NCBI GenBank assembly: GCA_016717855.1
Contig: JADKEV010000008.1
Coordinates: 124,001-188,000 of the forward strand
Length of the DNA stretch: 64,000 nt
Direction of reading: 5' to 3'
Source of the DNA: Betaproteobacteria bacterium
GTDB lineage: Bacteria > Pseudomonadota > Gammaproteobacteria > Burkholderiales > Casimicrobiaceae
Shown here: positions 52,693 through 61,466 of the stretch, one piece after another
How the letters are laid out: each line of letters begins with the position of its first letter
How positions within the stretch are numbered: the first letter of the stretch is position 1
Notes under the pieces: model-generated
Told to the model about the DNA's origin: nothing
The model's database searches: none
What the model saw: the letters and a program-made list of their open reading frames with translations, nothing else
Made by a program: the position numbers and the translations under genes

Positions 52693-53277
52693 TCAGGCAG
52701 CCAGATCCTGCACCAACGCCGCACGGGTGGCGTCATTGACGCTCGCCTGCGCCCGATACGCGGAGTGATCGATGCCGATCGCCACCTTCGCGCCGGATTT
52801 CAGCGCCGCACGCATTTCCGCGGTCAATTCGAACCGCAGGAAGTGCACCGCGGACGTCTTCTCGTCGTTGGAGCGTTCCATGTCCTCGTCGGCGATCGCC
52901 GCCACGCGCGCGCCGCCATCGACCTGTACCCAAACGTCGTGCTCGATGCCGCGCAGCAGCGCAAGTTGTCGCTTTCTCTCTTCGGCATCAGGAAACTCGA
53001 TCAGCATCGTCGCCTTCCAGTTGGTCCCGTCGGGAAGCAGCGGGACATAGGCGTCGAGCTCATCCTGGATGCCCGCTTCCTCGAACGTCTTTTCGATGCG
53101 CAGCATTTCCTGGATCTGGTAGCGGATCGTCAATTCGTCCTCGAAGATCAGGGTCACGTTGGGCCCCACGGCGACGGTGCGGGTCTTCTTGTGCGCCAGG
53201 ACCTCGGCACGAAACTTCGGCCTTGCCTTCGCATAGGCCTCCAACGTCATCAGGCTGGCGCTGTCGATTCTGTTCAT
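52693..53277 (-). CDS. DUF3501 family protein
   Basis: A 194-residue soluble protein matching DUF3501 (SLMTLEAYAKARPKFRAEVLAHKKTRTV; IRYQIQEMLRIEKTFEEAGIQDELDAYVPLLPDG). No catalytic residues are known. It follows the Fe-S oxidoreductase and rubrerythrin, a recurring trio in proteobacteria, suggesting a shared role in peroxide or iron metabolism. Start at ATG 53277, with GGAG upstream. Confidence 0.88.
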   Translation of the reverse strand: MNRIDSASLMTLEAYAKARPKFRAEVLAHKKTRTVAVGPNVTLIFEDELTIRYQIQEMLRIEKTFEEAGIQDELDAYVPLLPDGTNWKATMLIEFPDAEERKRQLALLRGIEHDVWVQVDGGARVAAIADEDMERSNDEKTSAVHFLRFELTAEMRAALKSGAKVAIGIDHSAYRAQASVNDATRAALVQDLAA

Positions 53278-53297
53278 GACTGAAACTCCACTGTTGA

Positions 53298-54674
53298 TCA
53301 TTCGTGTTTCCCTCCGGCCGGGCCCGCCGGAAGCCCATAGGCGATCCTGAACAGCGTCAGCGGATGCGCCTTCCGCGCCGGCCTTGCTGTCCCCGCGCCG
53401 TCGCCCATGCGCTGGATTCCCTGCTCGATGTGCATCCCGGCGAGCGAGCAATCGGAACTGATGTAGTCGGGTCCGGTGGCGTTCATCTGCTTGAAGACCG
53501 GCTTGCCGATCTTCATCGCCGTTTCGAAGTATTCCTCTTTGACACCCCACGTTCCCGCGTGGCCCGAGCAGCGCTCGATGGTGTTCAATTCGATCCCCGG
53601 CACCAGCTGCAGCGCCTCGCGGGTCTTCTGGCCGACGTTCTGGACGCGCAGGTGGCAGGGAATGTGGTACGAGACCTTGCCCAGCGGATCGGTGAAGTCG
53701 GTCTTGAGCAGGCCGTCCTTCTGCCGCGCCACCAGGTACTCGAACGGATCGAACATCGCCGCCTGCACCGCCTTCACGTCCGGGTCGTCGGGGAACATCA
53801 GCGGCAGTTCCTGCTTGAACATCAGCGTGCACGAGGGGATCGGGGTGAGGATCGCGTAGCCTTCGCGCGCGAGCCTGGCCAGCTGCGGGATGTTGATGTC
53901 CTTCAACTTGGCCACCGACTCCAGGTCGCCCAGTTCCAGCTTGGGCATCCCGCAGCAGGCTTCCTTCTCGGCGAACACGAATGGAATCTCGTTGTGATCG
54001 AGGATGGCCGTCAGGTCGCGGCCGACGCCCGGGTCGTTGTAGTTGATGAAGCAGGTGGCGAAGATCGCCACCTTGCCCGGCGTGGTCGCGCCGTCCCGCG
54101 CCGGATACGCGACGCCCGGCTGCGCGGTGTCGCGGAATTTCCCGGCGTGGTACGCGGGCAGCGCCGCGTCCTGGTGGACGTGCAGCGCCTGCTGCATCAG
54201 CTTGCGTGCCGCGCCATTGCGGGTCGCGCCATTGGCCAGTTCGACGACGACCGGGATGCCCGCCAGCTTGCCGAGCGCGTCGGTCGAGGACAGGATCCGG
54301 TCGGCGCGACGGACCTTGCCTTCCTTGAAGTTGATCGCCTTGGCGCGCAGCATCAGGTGCGGAAAGTCGACGTTCCAGGCGTGCGGCGGCACGTACGGGC
54401 ACTTGGTCATGTAGCAGACGTCGCACAGATAGCACTGGTCGACGACCTTGCCGAAATCCTTCTTCGCGACGCCATCGACTTCGCCGGTCTTGCCCTCGTC
54501 GATCAGGTCGAACAGCGTCGGAAACGCATTGCACAGGCTTACGCAGCGGCGGCAGCCGTGGCAGATGTCGAACACGCGCTCGAGTTCGTGCTCGACCTTG
54601 GCGGTGTCGTAGAAATCAGGGTTCTGCCAGTCCAGCGGATGCCGGGTGGGTGCATCCAGGTTGCCTTCGCGCAT
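53298..54674 (-). CDS. Fe-S oxidoreductase with two 4Fe-4S clusters and CCG domains (GlpC/HdrD-like)
   Basis: A 458-residue protein. Two ferredoxin-type clusters are bound by C38/C41/C44/C48 and C81/C84/C87/C92 (CHGCRRCVSLC; CYLCDVCYMTKC). Two CCG-type cysteine-rich domains follow (CCGMPKLELGD; IPCHLRVQNVGQ with ERCSGHAGTWG). It resembles the electron-transfer subunit of anaerobic glycerol-3-phosphate dehydrogenase and heterodisulfide reductase. Its position between rubrerythrin and DUF3501 suggests it feeds electrons to the rubrerythrin peroxidase cycle; this is inferred from context. Start at ATG 54674. Confidence 0.9.
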   Translation of the reverse strand: MREGNLDAPTRHPLDWQNPDFYDTAKVEHELERVFDICHGCRRCVSLCNAFPTLFDLIDEGKTGEVDGVAKKDFGKVVDQCYLCDVCYMTKCPYVPPHAWNVDFPHLMLRAKAINFKEGKVRRADRILSSTDALGKLAGIPVVVELANGATRNGAARKLMQQALHVHQDAALPAYHAGKFRDTAQPGVAYPARDGATTPGKVAIFATCFINYNDPGVGRDLTAILDHNEIPFVFAEKEACCGMPKLELGDLESVAKLKDINIPQLARLAREGYAILTPIPSCTLMFKQELPLMFPDDPDVKAVQAAMFDPFEYLVARQKDGLLKTDFTDPLGKVSYHIPCHLRVQNVGQKTREALQLVPGIELNTIERCSGHAGTWGVKEEYFETAMKIGKPVFKQMNATGPDYISSDCSLAGMHIEQGIQRMGDGAGTARPARKAHPLTLFRIAYGLPAGPAGGKHE

Positions 54675-54718
54675 GGTGGGGAACTCGTAGTGAATGATCG
54701 GATTGCGGCGACAGGGCC

Positions 54719-54890
54719 GTAGGATGGGTGGCGCGCAGCGATACCCATCTCGTCGCAACGTACGGCGCTAGCATCGCGGCGCGGCTTTTCTCAAGCCGCG
54801 CCGCGAATCCTTCTTCTCGGAATTGCAGATGGGGTATCGCCGCACTCCACCCACCATCGATGGGTATCGCTGCGCTCCACCCATCCTACG
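54719..54890. repeat. Inverted cluster of the dispersed repeat with a strong central palindrome
   Basis: One copy in reverse orientation (54719-54749) faces two forward copies (54828-54856, 54858-54890) of the unit also found at 17641-17703. Between them a perfect 13-bp stem (CGCGGCGCGGCTT at 54775-54787; AAGCCGCGCCGCG at 54793-54805; loop of five) forms a very stable hairpin. The whole spacer between rubrerythrin and the Fe-S gene consists of this cluster. Confidence 0.8.
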
Positions 54891-54930
54891 AGCGTTACGG
54901 TTCATCGCGTGCCGTTCCCGGCACGCACGC

Positions 54931-55350
<420 letters not shown>

Positions 55351-55409
55351 GCTGATTCTCCTTTTGGGTTGGCAATATTGCCGCGCGGAAATTGCGCGAC
55401 TGATGGTGG

Positions 55410-55438
55410 ATTGTAGGCTGCGGCGTCTATAGCGTCTA
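55410..55438 (-). promoter_or_regulatory. Sigma-70 promoter of the rubrerythrin gene
   Basis: Minus strand -35 TAGACG (55438-55433) and -10 TACAAT (55415-55410), with exactly 17 bases between. Predicted start about 50 bases before the ATG. The weak -35 fits an activator-dependent promoter. Confidence 0.6.
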
Positions 55439-55475
55439 ATCGAATGTGACTATACGTTCGATAGCCCCAGGCTAT
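55439..55475. promoter_or_regulatory. OxyR-type binding site abutting the rubrerythrin -35
   Basis: ATCG-N7-CTAT-N7-ATAG-N7-CTAT over 37 bases: 15 of 16 core positions of the tetrameric OxyR consensus ATAG-N7-CTAT-N7-ATAG-N7-CTAT with exact spacing. It ends at the base next to the -35, the position used by OxyR for activation. Confidence 0.65.
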
Positions 55476-55534
55476 GGAGCTTCCCTCCCGGCTCCAGGCC
55501 GATGGGGGCGCGCAGCCGGGAGCGGCGCCGGAAG

Positions 55535-56095
55535 TCAGTCCGAGGAATAGGCGCCGCCGGGATCGCCCGGCGGCGCGAGGCTGTGCTGGATGCCGAACAG
55601 CCGTTCCTTGCGGGTGTGCGGCCGCTGGTGCAGGAAGCGGGACAGTTCGGTGAGCGCGTTCTTGTACACATCGCGCTTGAACTCGATCACCGAGTCCAGC
55701 GGAATCCAGTAGTCGTGCCAGCGCCAGGCATCGAACTCCGGATGATCGGAGGCGCGCAGACTCACGTCCGTATCGCGCCCGACCAGCCGGATCAGATACC
55801 AGATCTGCTTTTGTCCGCGGTACGAACCGCGCCATTCACGCCGCACCCAATTGTGCGGCACCTCATATCGCAGCCAGTCGCGCGTCCGACCGAGAATCTT
55901 CACGTGCTGGGGCATCAGCCCGACCTCTTCCTGGAGTTCCCGGAACATCGCCTGCTCGGGTGTCTCGCCGGGATTGATGCCGCCTTGTGGAAATTGCCAT
56001 GAATGTTCTCGAATCCGCTTTCCCCAGAACACCTGATTTCTGGTGTTGACGATGACGATGGCGACGTTTGGGCGATAGCCATCACGGTCTAGCAT
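55535..56095 (-). CDS. rppH: RNA pyrophosphohydrolase RppH
   Basis: A 186-residue Nudix enzyme that removes pyrophosphate from mRNA 5' ends and triggers decay. The Nudix box is residues 38-60 (GGINPGETPEQAMFRELQEE then VGL). DRDGYRPNVAIVI and SWQFPQGG are RppH signatures, and EFKRDVYKNALTELSRFL is conserved. Start at ATG 56095; upstream in-frame codons are not family-like. Confidence 0.95.
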   Translation of the reverse strand: MLDRDGYRPNVAIVIVNTRNQVFWGKRIREHSWQFPQGGINPGETPEQAMFRELQEEVGLMPQHVKILGRTRDWLRYEVPHNWVRREWRGSYRGQKQIWYLIRLVGRDTDVSLRASDHPEFDAWRWHDYWIPLDSVIEFKRDVYKNALTELSRFLHQRPHTRKERLFGIQHSLAPPGDPGGAYSSD

Positions 56096-56237
56096 CCCGG
56101 TCACCTCAAGTGAGTACCTTACTTGCATTTTTTCACAAATCCCGTTGAATGGAAAGACCATTCGACGGTGCGGCGCCACTATTCGGCGGCCACGCCGCCG
56201 TTCGCGCTTGGATCGGGCATCATCCCCGTTCGAAATG

Positions 56238-56261
56238 CGTTATATTCCCCGGAACATATCG
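56238..56261. promoter_or_regulatory. ModE-type operator upstream of modA
   Basis: CGTTATATT (56238-56246) and ACATATCG (56254-56261), separated by seven bases. As I recall the E. coli modA operator, it has the same length and nearly the same half-sites (CGTTATATT / ACATAACG). It ends 26 bases before the modA start, so a molybdate-bound ModE would repress the operon. Confidence 0.65.
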
Positions 56262-56287
56262 AATCATCACTGTCGCGGAGCGGGTAC

Positions 56288-57061
56288 ATGCTCGAAAAGT
56301 GGATCGTTGCACTGCTGTTGTTCGCCTCGGGCGCGGCCGTCGCGCAGGACGGCCCGGTGATTGCCGCGGCCTCGGACCTGAAGTTCGCCCTCGACGAAAT
56401 AGCCGGCGCGTTCCAGCGGCAAACCGGCAGGAAGGTGCGCGTGGCCTACGGGTCGTCCGGCAACTTCTTCAGCCAGATCGCGCAGGATGCGCCCTTCGAG
56501 CTGTTCATGTCGGCCGACGAGGAGTACGTCTTCAGGCTTGCCCGACAAGGTCGAGTCGCCGATGACGGCATGCCCTACGCCATCGGCCGTATCGTGCTGT
56601 TTGTCCCCGCGGGATCACCGGTCAAGGCCGATGCGCAGTTCGCCGACCTGCGCCGCGCCCTGGCCGATGGCAGGCTCAGGAAATTCGCCATCGCCAATCC
56701 CGAGCACGCGCCCTACGGCCGCGCGGCGAAGCAGGCGTTGCAGGAGAAGGGTCTATGGGAAGCAATCGAGCCGAGACTGGTGCTCGGCGAGAATGTGTCC
56801 CAGGCGGCGCAATTCGCCGTTTCGGGATCGGCGCAGGGCGGCATCTTTGCATTGTCGCTGGCCAGGGCGCCGGCCTTTGGGAACGCGGGCTCCTACGTGC
56901 TGGTTCCGCAAGAGTTGCACCAGCCGTTGAAGCAGCGGATGGTCCTGACCAGGAAAGCCGGCGACGTCGCGCGCGAGTTTTATGCCTATATGCAGCAGCC
57001 CGCGGCCCGGACCGTCTTCAGGAAATACGGCTTTGCGCTGCCCGGCGAAGCGGCCGACTGA
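56288..57061 (+). CDS. modA: Molybdate ABC transporter substrate-binding protein
   Basis: A 257-residue periplasmic ModA. The signal peptide (residues 1-19) ends at AVAQD. Oxyanion-binding segments are AAASDLKFALDEIAGAFQ, YGSSGNFFSQI and VSGSAQGGIFALS. Start at ATG 56288 (MLEKWIVALLLF), after a ModE-like operator. First gene of modABC. Confidence 0.94.
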   Translation: MLEKWIVALLLFASGAAVAQDGPVIAAASDLKFALDEIAGAFQRQTGRKVRVAYGSSGNFFSQIAQDAPFELFMSADEEYVFRLARQGRVADDGMPYAIGRIVLFVPAGSPVKADAQFADLRRALADGRLRKFAIANPEHAPYGRAAKQALQEKGLWEAIEPRLVLGENVSQAAQFAVSGSAQGGIFALSLARAPAFGNAGSYVLVPQELHQPLKQRMVLTRKAGDVAREFYAYMQQPAARTVFRKYGFALPGEAAD

Positions 57062-57086
57062 TCCGATCCGGGGGAGGACTGCTCGC

Positions 57087-57770
57087 ATGGATTGGGAAGC
57101 GCTGGAACTGTCCTTGTGGCTGTCGCTGGCCACTGCCGTCATCCTCCTGCCCGTCGGCGTGCTGGCCGCGCGCTGGCTCGCCACCAGCCGGCACCCGCTG
57201 CGCCTTCCGCTCGAGGCGGCGCTCGCCCTGCCGCTGGTGCTGCCCCCGACCGTGCTGGGCTACTACCTGCTGGTGGCGATGGGCGGCGCCTCGCCGCTCG
57301 GGGAAGTCTACCTGCGCCTGACCGGGCACACGCTGGCCTTCTCGTTCGAGGGGCTGCTGGTCGCGAGCCTGATCTTCAACATTCCGTTCGCCGTGATGCC
57401 GATGCAGCGCGCCTTCGAGGCGATCCCCGCCGAGCTGTTCGATGCCGCCCGCACCTGCGGCCTGTCGCGCTGGCGCACGCTGACGGTGATGGAAATACCG
57501 CTGGCGTGGCGCGGCATCCTGAGCGGCTTCATCATGACCGCCGCCCACACGCTGGGCGAGTTCGGCGTCGTGCTCATGGTCGGCGGCAGCATTCCCGGCC
57601 AGACCAGGACCATCGCGATCTCGATCTATGACCGGGTGCAGGCTTTCGACCTGCACGCGGCCGGCGTGATGTCGGCCGCGCTCCTCGGGATGACGATGTT
57701 CACGCTGCTGGCGACCTCCTGGCTGGCGCGCCGGCGCGGTTCTCCGGCGCAGCCACGGACGGGGGCCTGA
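57087..57770 (+). CDS. modB: Molybdate ABC transporter permease
   Basis: A 227-residue inner-membrane permease with five hydrophobic helices. The EAA loop that contacts ModC is EAIPAELFDAARTCGLSRWRT, and LPPTVLGYYLL and HTLGEFGVVLMVGG are ModB signatures. A GGGGGAGG Shine-Dalgarno sits about ten bases before ATG 57087. Confidence 0.96.
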   Translation: MDWEALELSLWLSLATAVILLPVGVLAARWLATSRHPLRLPLEAALALPLVLPPTVLGYYLLVAMGGASPLGEVYLRLTGHTLAFSFEGLLVASLIFNIPFAVMPMQRAFEAIPAELFDAARTCGLSRWRTLTVMEIPLAWRGILSGFIMTAAHTLGEFGVVLMVGGSIPGQTRTIAISIYDRVQAFDLHAAGVMSAALLGMTMFTLLATSWLARRRGSPAQPRTGA

Positions 57771-57773
57771 GGC

Positions 57774-58982
57774 GTGCTTTCCGTGCGCTTGCGCCAAGCG
57801 GGGCCGATACCGCTCGACGTGTCGCTCGAATGCGCGCCCGACGAACTGCTCGCCCTGGTGGGTCCCTCGGGCAGCGGCAAAACCAGCGTGCTGCGCGCCA
57901 TCGCCGGCCTGTTGGCGGTGCCGGACGGACACATCACGCTGAACGGGGAGCCCTGGTTCGACGCGCAGCGCGGGATCCACATGCCCGCGGAAAGGCGCCC
58001 CGTCGGGATGGTCTTCCAGCAATACGCGCTGTTCCCGCACCTGAGCGCCGCGGACAACGTGCGCCTCGCCGTGCCGCGCGCGCATGGCCCGGCGACAGCG
58101 CGGGAGATCGCCCACAAGTTGCTGCGCGACATGCGGCTCGAAGGCCTGGCCGCGCGCCGGCCGCAAGACTTGTCCGGCGGCGAGCGCCAGCGCGTGGCGC
58201 TGGCGCGGGCACTCGCCCGCGAACCGAGGGTACTGCTGCTCGACGAGGCCTTCTCGGCCGTGGACCAGCCGACGCGCCACGCGTTGTACGACGAACTCGC
58301 CCGGCTGCGCGAACGGCTGTCGCTGCCCATCATCATGGTGACCCACGACGTGCGCGAGGCCCGGCAACTCGCCGACCGGATGTCCATCCTCGAGCGCGGA
58401 CGCACGCTGCAGGACGGCACGCCGGAAGCCGTCATGTCGCGCCCGCGGAATGCCCGCGTCGCCGCGCTCGTCGGCCTGCGCGACATCCACACCGGCGTGT
58501 TCCTGAAGGACCAGCCGGCCTGCCTGCGGTGGGGCGACCAGCCGGGTGCCATTCAATTGCGGACGATCGACAAGGGACGCCTTGAGCACGGCACGCCGGT
58601 GCGCTGGGTCATACCCGGCGAGCATGTGCAACTGCATGTCGCCCCGCCAAGGCACCCGGCGGAGTGGCCGGCCGCATGCGCCACCGGGCACGCCGGGCAG
58701 GGCGCGGGCGACGCGCTCGCCGCTGTCAATGTCGTGCGCTGCATGTTGGCGCGTCTCTCCCGGCTCGGAGAAATCACGACGCTGGTCTGCCAGGTGGCGA
58801 CCGAGCCGCCGGCGGTGCTGCATCTGGACGTGACGACGCGGCAGGCGGCGGAGTTGCAACTCGCCGCCGGACAGACCGCCTGGCTCGAGCTCGATCCGCG
58901 CGGCATCCACATCATGCCGGTGCGCTCGGGGGGGCAGGCGGCGGCGCCGGCCGGCGCCGCGAACGGAGCCGCGCGCCAATGA
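57774..58982 (+). CDS. modC: Molybdate ABC transporter ATP-binding protein
   Basis: A 402-residue ATPase from a GTG start three bases after modB. Walker A GPSGSGKTS, signature LSGGERQRVALARALA, Walker B VLLLDEAF and switch His in MVTHDVREA. The C-terminal about 130 residues form a regulatory TOBE/Mop-like region, slightly longer than usual. Its stop overlaps the modE start (ATGA). Confidence 0.95.
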   Translation: MLSVRLRQAGPIPLDVSLECAPDELLALVGPSGSGKTSVLRAIAGLLAVPDGHITLNGEPWFDAQRGIHMPAERRPVGMVFQQYALFPHLSAADNVRLAVPRAHGPATAREIAHKLLRDMRLEGLAARRPQDLSGGERQRVALARALAREPRVLLLDEAFSAVDQPTRHALYDELARLRERLSLPIIMVTHDVREARQLADRMSILERGRTLQDGTPEAVMSRPRNARVAALVGLRDIHTGVFLKDQPACLRWGDQPGAIQLRTIDKGRLEHGTPVRWVIPGEHVQLHVAPPRHPAEWPAACATGHAGQGAGDALAAVNVVRCMLARLSRLGEITTLVCQVATEPPAVLHLDVTTRQAAELQLAAGQTAWLELDPRGIHIMPVRSGGQAAAPAGAANGAARQ

Positions 58983-59323
58983 AGCCCGAAGTCCAGTTCC
59001 GGCTGCGCATCAGGAAAGGCGCGCGCGTGGCGATCGGCCCCGGCAAGATCGCGCTGCTCGAAGCGATCGCCAGCACCGGCTCGCTCTCGGCCGCGGCGCG
59101 CAGCCTGGCCATGTCCTATCGCCGGGCGTGGCTGCTGGTCGACGAAATGAACGGCTGCCTGCGCCGCCCGGTCGTCGATACCGCAACGGGCGGTGCCAGG
59201 GGAGGTGGATCGACGCTCACGCCGACGGGTGAGGCGCTCGTCGTCCAGTACCGGGCCATCGAGCGGCGCGCCGCGGCCGCGGTGGCGGAAGAGCTGCGAC
59301 TACTGCTGCGCGAGCTGGCATGA
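58979..59323 (+). CDS. modE: ModE-type winged-helix regulator lacking a molybdate-binding domain
   Basis: A 114-residue N-terminal ModE domain only: LLEAIASTGSLSAAARSLAMSYRRAWLLVDEMN is the HTH. GGGSTLTPTGEALV completes the wing. The C-terminal Mop domains of full ModE are absent, so molybdate sensing must occur otherwise. Overlaps modC and the MBL gene by four bases each, so it is part of the mod operon and probably autoregulated through the operator at 56238. Confidence 0.9.
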   Translation: MKPEVQFRLRIRKGARVAIGPGKIALLEAIASTGSLSAAARSLAMSYRRAWLLVDEMNGCLRRPVVDTATGGARGGGSTLTPTGEALVVQYRAIERRAAAAVAEELRLLLRELA

Positions 59324-60471
59324 GAGCCGGCCCTGCGGCCACGACGCCGTCCCGCGCGCCGATTGCGCCTCCCGTTGCCTCGTGCGGATGCCTGCCGGCT
59401 TCCATTCGGGCCCGCATCCAGCGCGGCGTCGGCGCCGGTTTCCTGTCGTTGCTCGCCACCGCCTGCACGAGCGTCAATCCCTACCACGACCCGGCGGCCC
59501 CGCATCGCGGGCCCGAGGGTTTCCGCAACAACTACCCGACCCCGCGCGAGGGCGGCTACTGGCGCTGGCAATGGGAGCGCTGGCGCGACGGACTCCCGCG
59601 TCCGCCCGCCAACGGCTACCGGTTCCCGATGGCCGAGCCGGAAGTCGCGTTCCTGCGGGCGAACCGGAGCGTCACCGCGGTCACGTGGATCGGCCATGCC
59701 ACTGTGTTGTTGCAAGTCGGCGGACTCAACATCCTGACCGACCCGCACTTCGGCCCGCGCGCCTCGCCGTTCTCATTCGCGGGTCCGTTGCGTTTGACGC
59801 CCCCGGGGCTGACGCCGGAGCAACTGCCGCGCATCGACGCGGTCGTGCTCTCGCACAATCACTACGATCACCTGGACGCGGAGTCCGTCGCGCGGCTGGC
59901 CGCCCAGCCGGGCGGTCCGCCGCGGTTCTACGTCCCGCTGGGAATGCGGAAGTGGTTCAACGCACAAGGCATCACGAGCGTGACCGAGCTGGATTGGTGG
60001 GAGTCGCGCGAACTGGCCGGCGTGCGCATCCACTGCGTTCCCGTCCAGCACTGGAGCCAGCGCAACCTCACCGACCGCAACCAGGCGCTATGGGGCGGCT
60101 GGGTGATCGAGCACGGCGCGCAGCGCCTGTTTTTCAGCGGCGACACCGGCTACTCGCACGACTTCATGGATATCGCGCGCCGGTTCGGCCCCTTCGACTT
60201 CGCGGCGATCCCGATCGGCGCATACGAACCGCGCTGGTTCATGGCGCCGTTCCATGTGAATCCGGCGGAGGCTGTGCAGATTCATCTCGATCTCGACGCC
60301 CGGTATTCGCTGGGCATCCACTGGGGCGCGTTCGAACTGACCGACGAGCCGCTGGACGAACCGCCCGTGGTGTTGCAGCAGGAACTCGCGCGGCGCGGCG
60401 TGGCGCCTGACCGGTTCTTCGTCCTGCGCCACGGAGAGACCTGGCGCATTCCCGCGGCCCCGGCGCGATAA
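59320..60471 (+). CDS. MBL-fold metal-dependent hydrolase (NAPE-PLD/UlaG-like), likely envelope-associated
   Basis: A 383-residue protein. N-terminal region with a hydrophobic stretch and a Cys (FLSLLATACTS) resembling a lipoprotein signal. Metal-binding motif HNHYDHLD near residues 178-185, then FSGDTGYSHDF and a C-terminal LGIHWGAFELTDEP. The family includes N-acyl-phosphatidylethanolamine phospholipase D and outer-membrane-protein regulator RomA homologues; the substrate is unknown. Translationally coupled to modE, but a link to molybdenum is not obvious. Confidence 0.85.
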   Translation: MRAGPAATTPSRAPIAPPVASCGCLPASIRARIQRGVGAGFLSLLATACTSVNPYHDPAAPHRGPEGFRNNYPTPREGGYWRWQWERWRDGLPRPPANGYRFPMAEPEVAFLRANRSVTAVTWIGHATVLLQVGGLNILTDPHFGPRASPFSFAGPLRLTPPGLTPEQLPRIDAVVLSHNHYDHLDAESVARLAAQPGGPPRFYVPLGMRKWFNAQGITSVTELDWWESRELAGVRIHCVPVQHWSQRNLTDRNQALWGGWVIEHGAQRLFFSGDTGYSHDFMDIARRFGPFDFAAIPIGAYEPRWFMAPFHVNPAEAVQIHLDLDARYSLGIHWGAFELTDEPLDEPPVVLQQELARRGVAPDRFFVLRHGETWRIPAAPAR

Positions 60472-60481
60472 TCCGTGCCGC

Positions 60482-61210
60482 TCAGAGCTCGCGCAGGTCG
60501 GCGATGCCCGGCGGCAGCTTTCCCGCGCGTTCCAGGTCGATGATCTTGCGCGCGACTTCAGCGGCCGACTTCAGCAGGCCTTCGGACTTGAACGCGCGAA
60601 AGCGCGCGACGTCCGGCAGCTCGGCCGCGGTGGCGCCGCGGGCGACCACCTGCATGTCGGTGTCGATGATGCCCGGCGCCAGGCTGCAGATCGTGACCGC
60701 GCGCCCGGCGGCCTCGACTTCGAGCGCGGCCACGCGCGAGACCATGTCGAGTCCCGCCTTGGCTGCGCAGTAGACGCCCGAGCCGGCGCTGGGCCGGCGG
60801 CCCGAGCCCGACGAAATGTTGACGACGCTGCACGCGGAAACGTCGCGCGCGCCGACCAGGAACGCGTTCATCAGCACGATCGCCGCCGTCAGGTTCACGC
60901 CGACGCTGTGCTGGACGACCGCCGCGTCAACCTGCCCGGCGACGCCCAGCGGTTCGAGCATGCCGGCGTTGTTGATCAGCACCGCGCGGCGCCATGGCTC
61001 GGCGGCCAGCGCGGCGCGAATGGCCTTGGCGGCCAAGTCCTGGCCGGCATTGACGCCAAGGTCGGCGCGAATGTCGCGCCACGCCCGGACATCCCGCGGC
61101 AAGCCCGCGCGGGAAATCGCGACCAACCTGGATTCGGGCTCGGCGGCGAGAATGCGGGCCAGGCCCAGGCCCAGTCCGCGCGATGCGCCGGTGACGATGT
61201 AGAGATTCAT
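60482..61210 (-). CDS. Short-chain dehydrogenase/reductase
   Basis: A 242-residue Rossmann-fold oxidoreductase. Nucleotide-binding TGASRGLGLG (7-16), NNAG (80-83), and the catalytic triad Ser133/134, Y147 and K151 (YCAAK). It resembles sepiapterin-reductase/benzil-reductase-like SDRs. Divergent from the ACP-ligase gene, with 250 bases between the starts. Substrate unknown. Confidence 0.92.
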   Translation of the reverse strand: MNLYIVTGASRGLGLGLARILAAEPESRLVAISRAGLPRDVRAWRDIRADLGVNAGQDLAAKAIRAALAAEPWRRAVLINNAGMLEPLGVAGQVDAAVVQHSVGVNLTAAIVLMNAFLVGARDVSACSVVNISSGSGRRPSAGSGVYCAAKAGLDMVSRVAALEVEAAGRAVTICSLAPGIIDTDMQVVARGATAAELPDVARFRAFKSEGLLKSAAEVARKIIDLERAGKLPPGIADLREL

Positions 61211-61282
61211 GCAATGGCTCCCACGAAACAGGAACATGAGGGGCCGAGCATAACGCAAGCAAGAGCGGCGCAGCCTGCGCGG

Positions 61283-61296
61283 TTGACCTGAATCAA
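61283..61296 (+). promoter_or_regulatory. FNR/ANR-type box upstream of the ACP-ligase gene
   Basis: TTGACCTGAATCAA fits the TTGAY-N4-RTCAA consensus. Placed at -41.5 it would give a start near 61331, with TTAAAG (61317-61322) as a plausible -10. Suggests oxygen-responsive control. Confidence 0.5.
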
Positions 61297-61355
61297 AGCC
61301 CACGGAGGGCAGACAATTAAAGTGGGTCCTTGATCGCTGTGGAAAGGACAACGGA

Positions 61356-61466
61356 GTGATTGGTCGCCCAACCTCGTTGCTGCGCGGCGTCGGCCGGTCG
61401 GCCGCCGGATTGCCGGCGGTGGCCGCGCCCGGCGCAGCCGTGGCACCGGCACCGGAACTTCGATGA
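61356..61466 (+). CDS. Possible 36-residue leader peptide coupled to the ACP-ligase gene
   Basis: A GTG-started frame with AAAGGA about nine bases upstream; its TGA overlaps the next ATG as ATGA. The product is Ala/Pro/Gly-rich (VIGRPTSLLRG then AAGLPAVAAPG) and matches nothing I recognise. It may serve translational coupling. Chance is not excluded. Confidence 0.3.
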   Translation: MIGRPTSLLRGVGRSAAGLPAVAAPGAAVAPAPELR

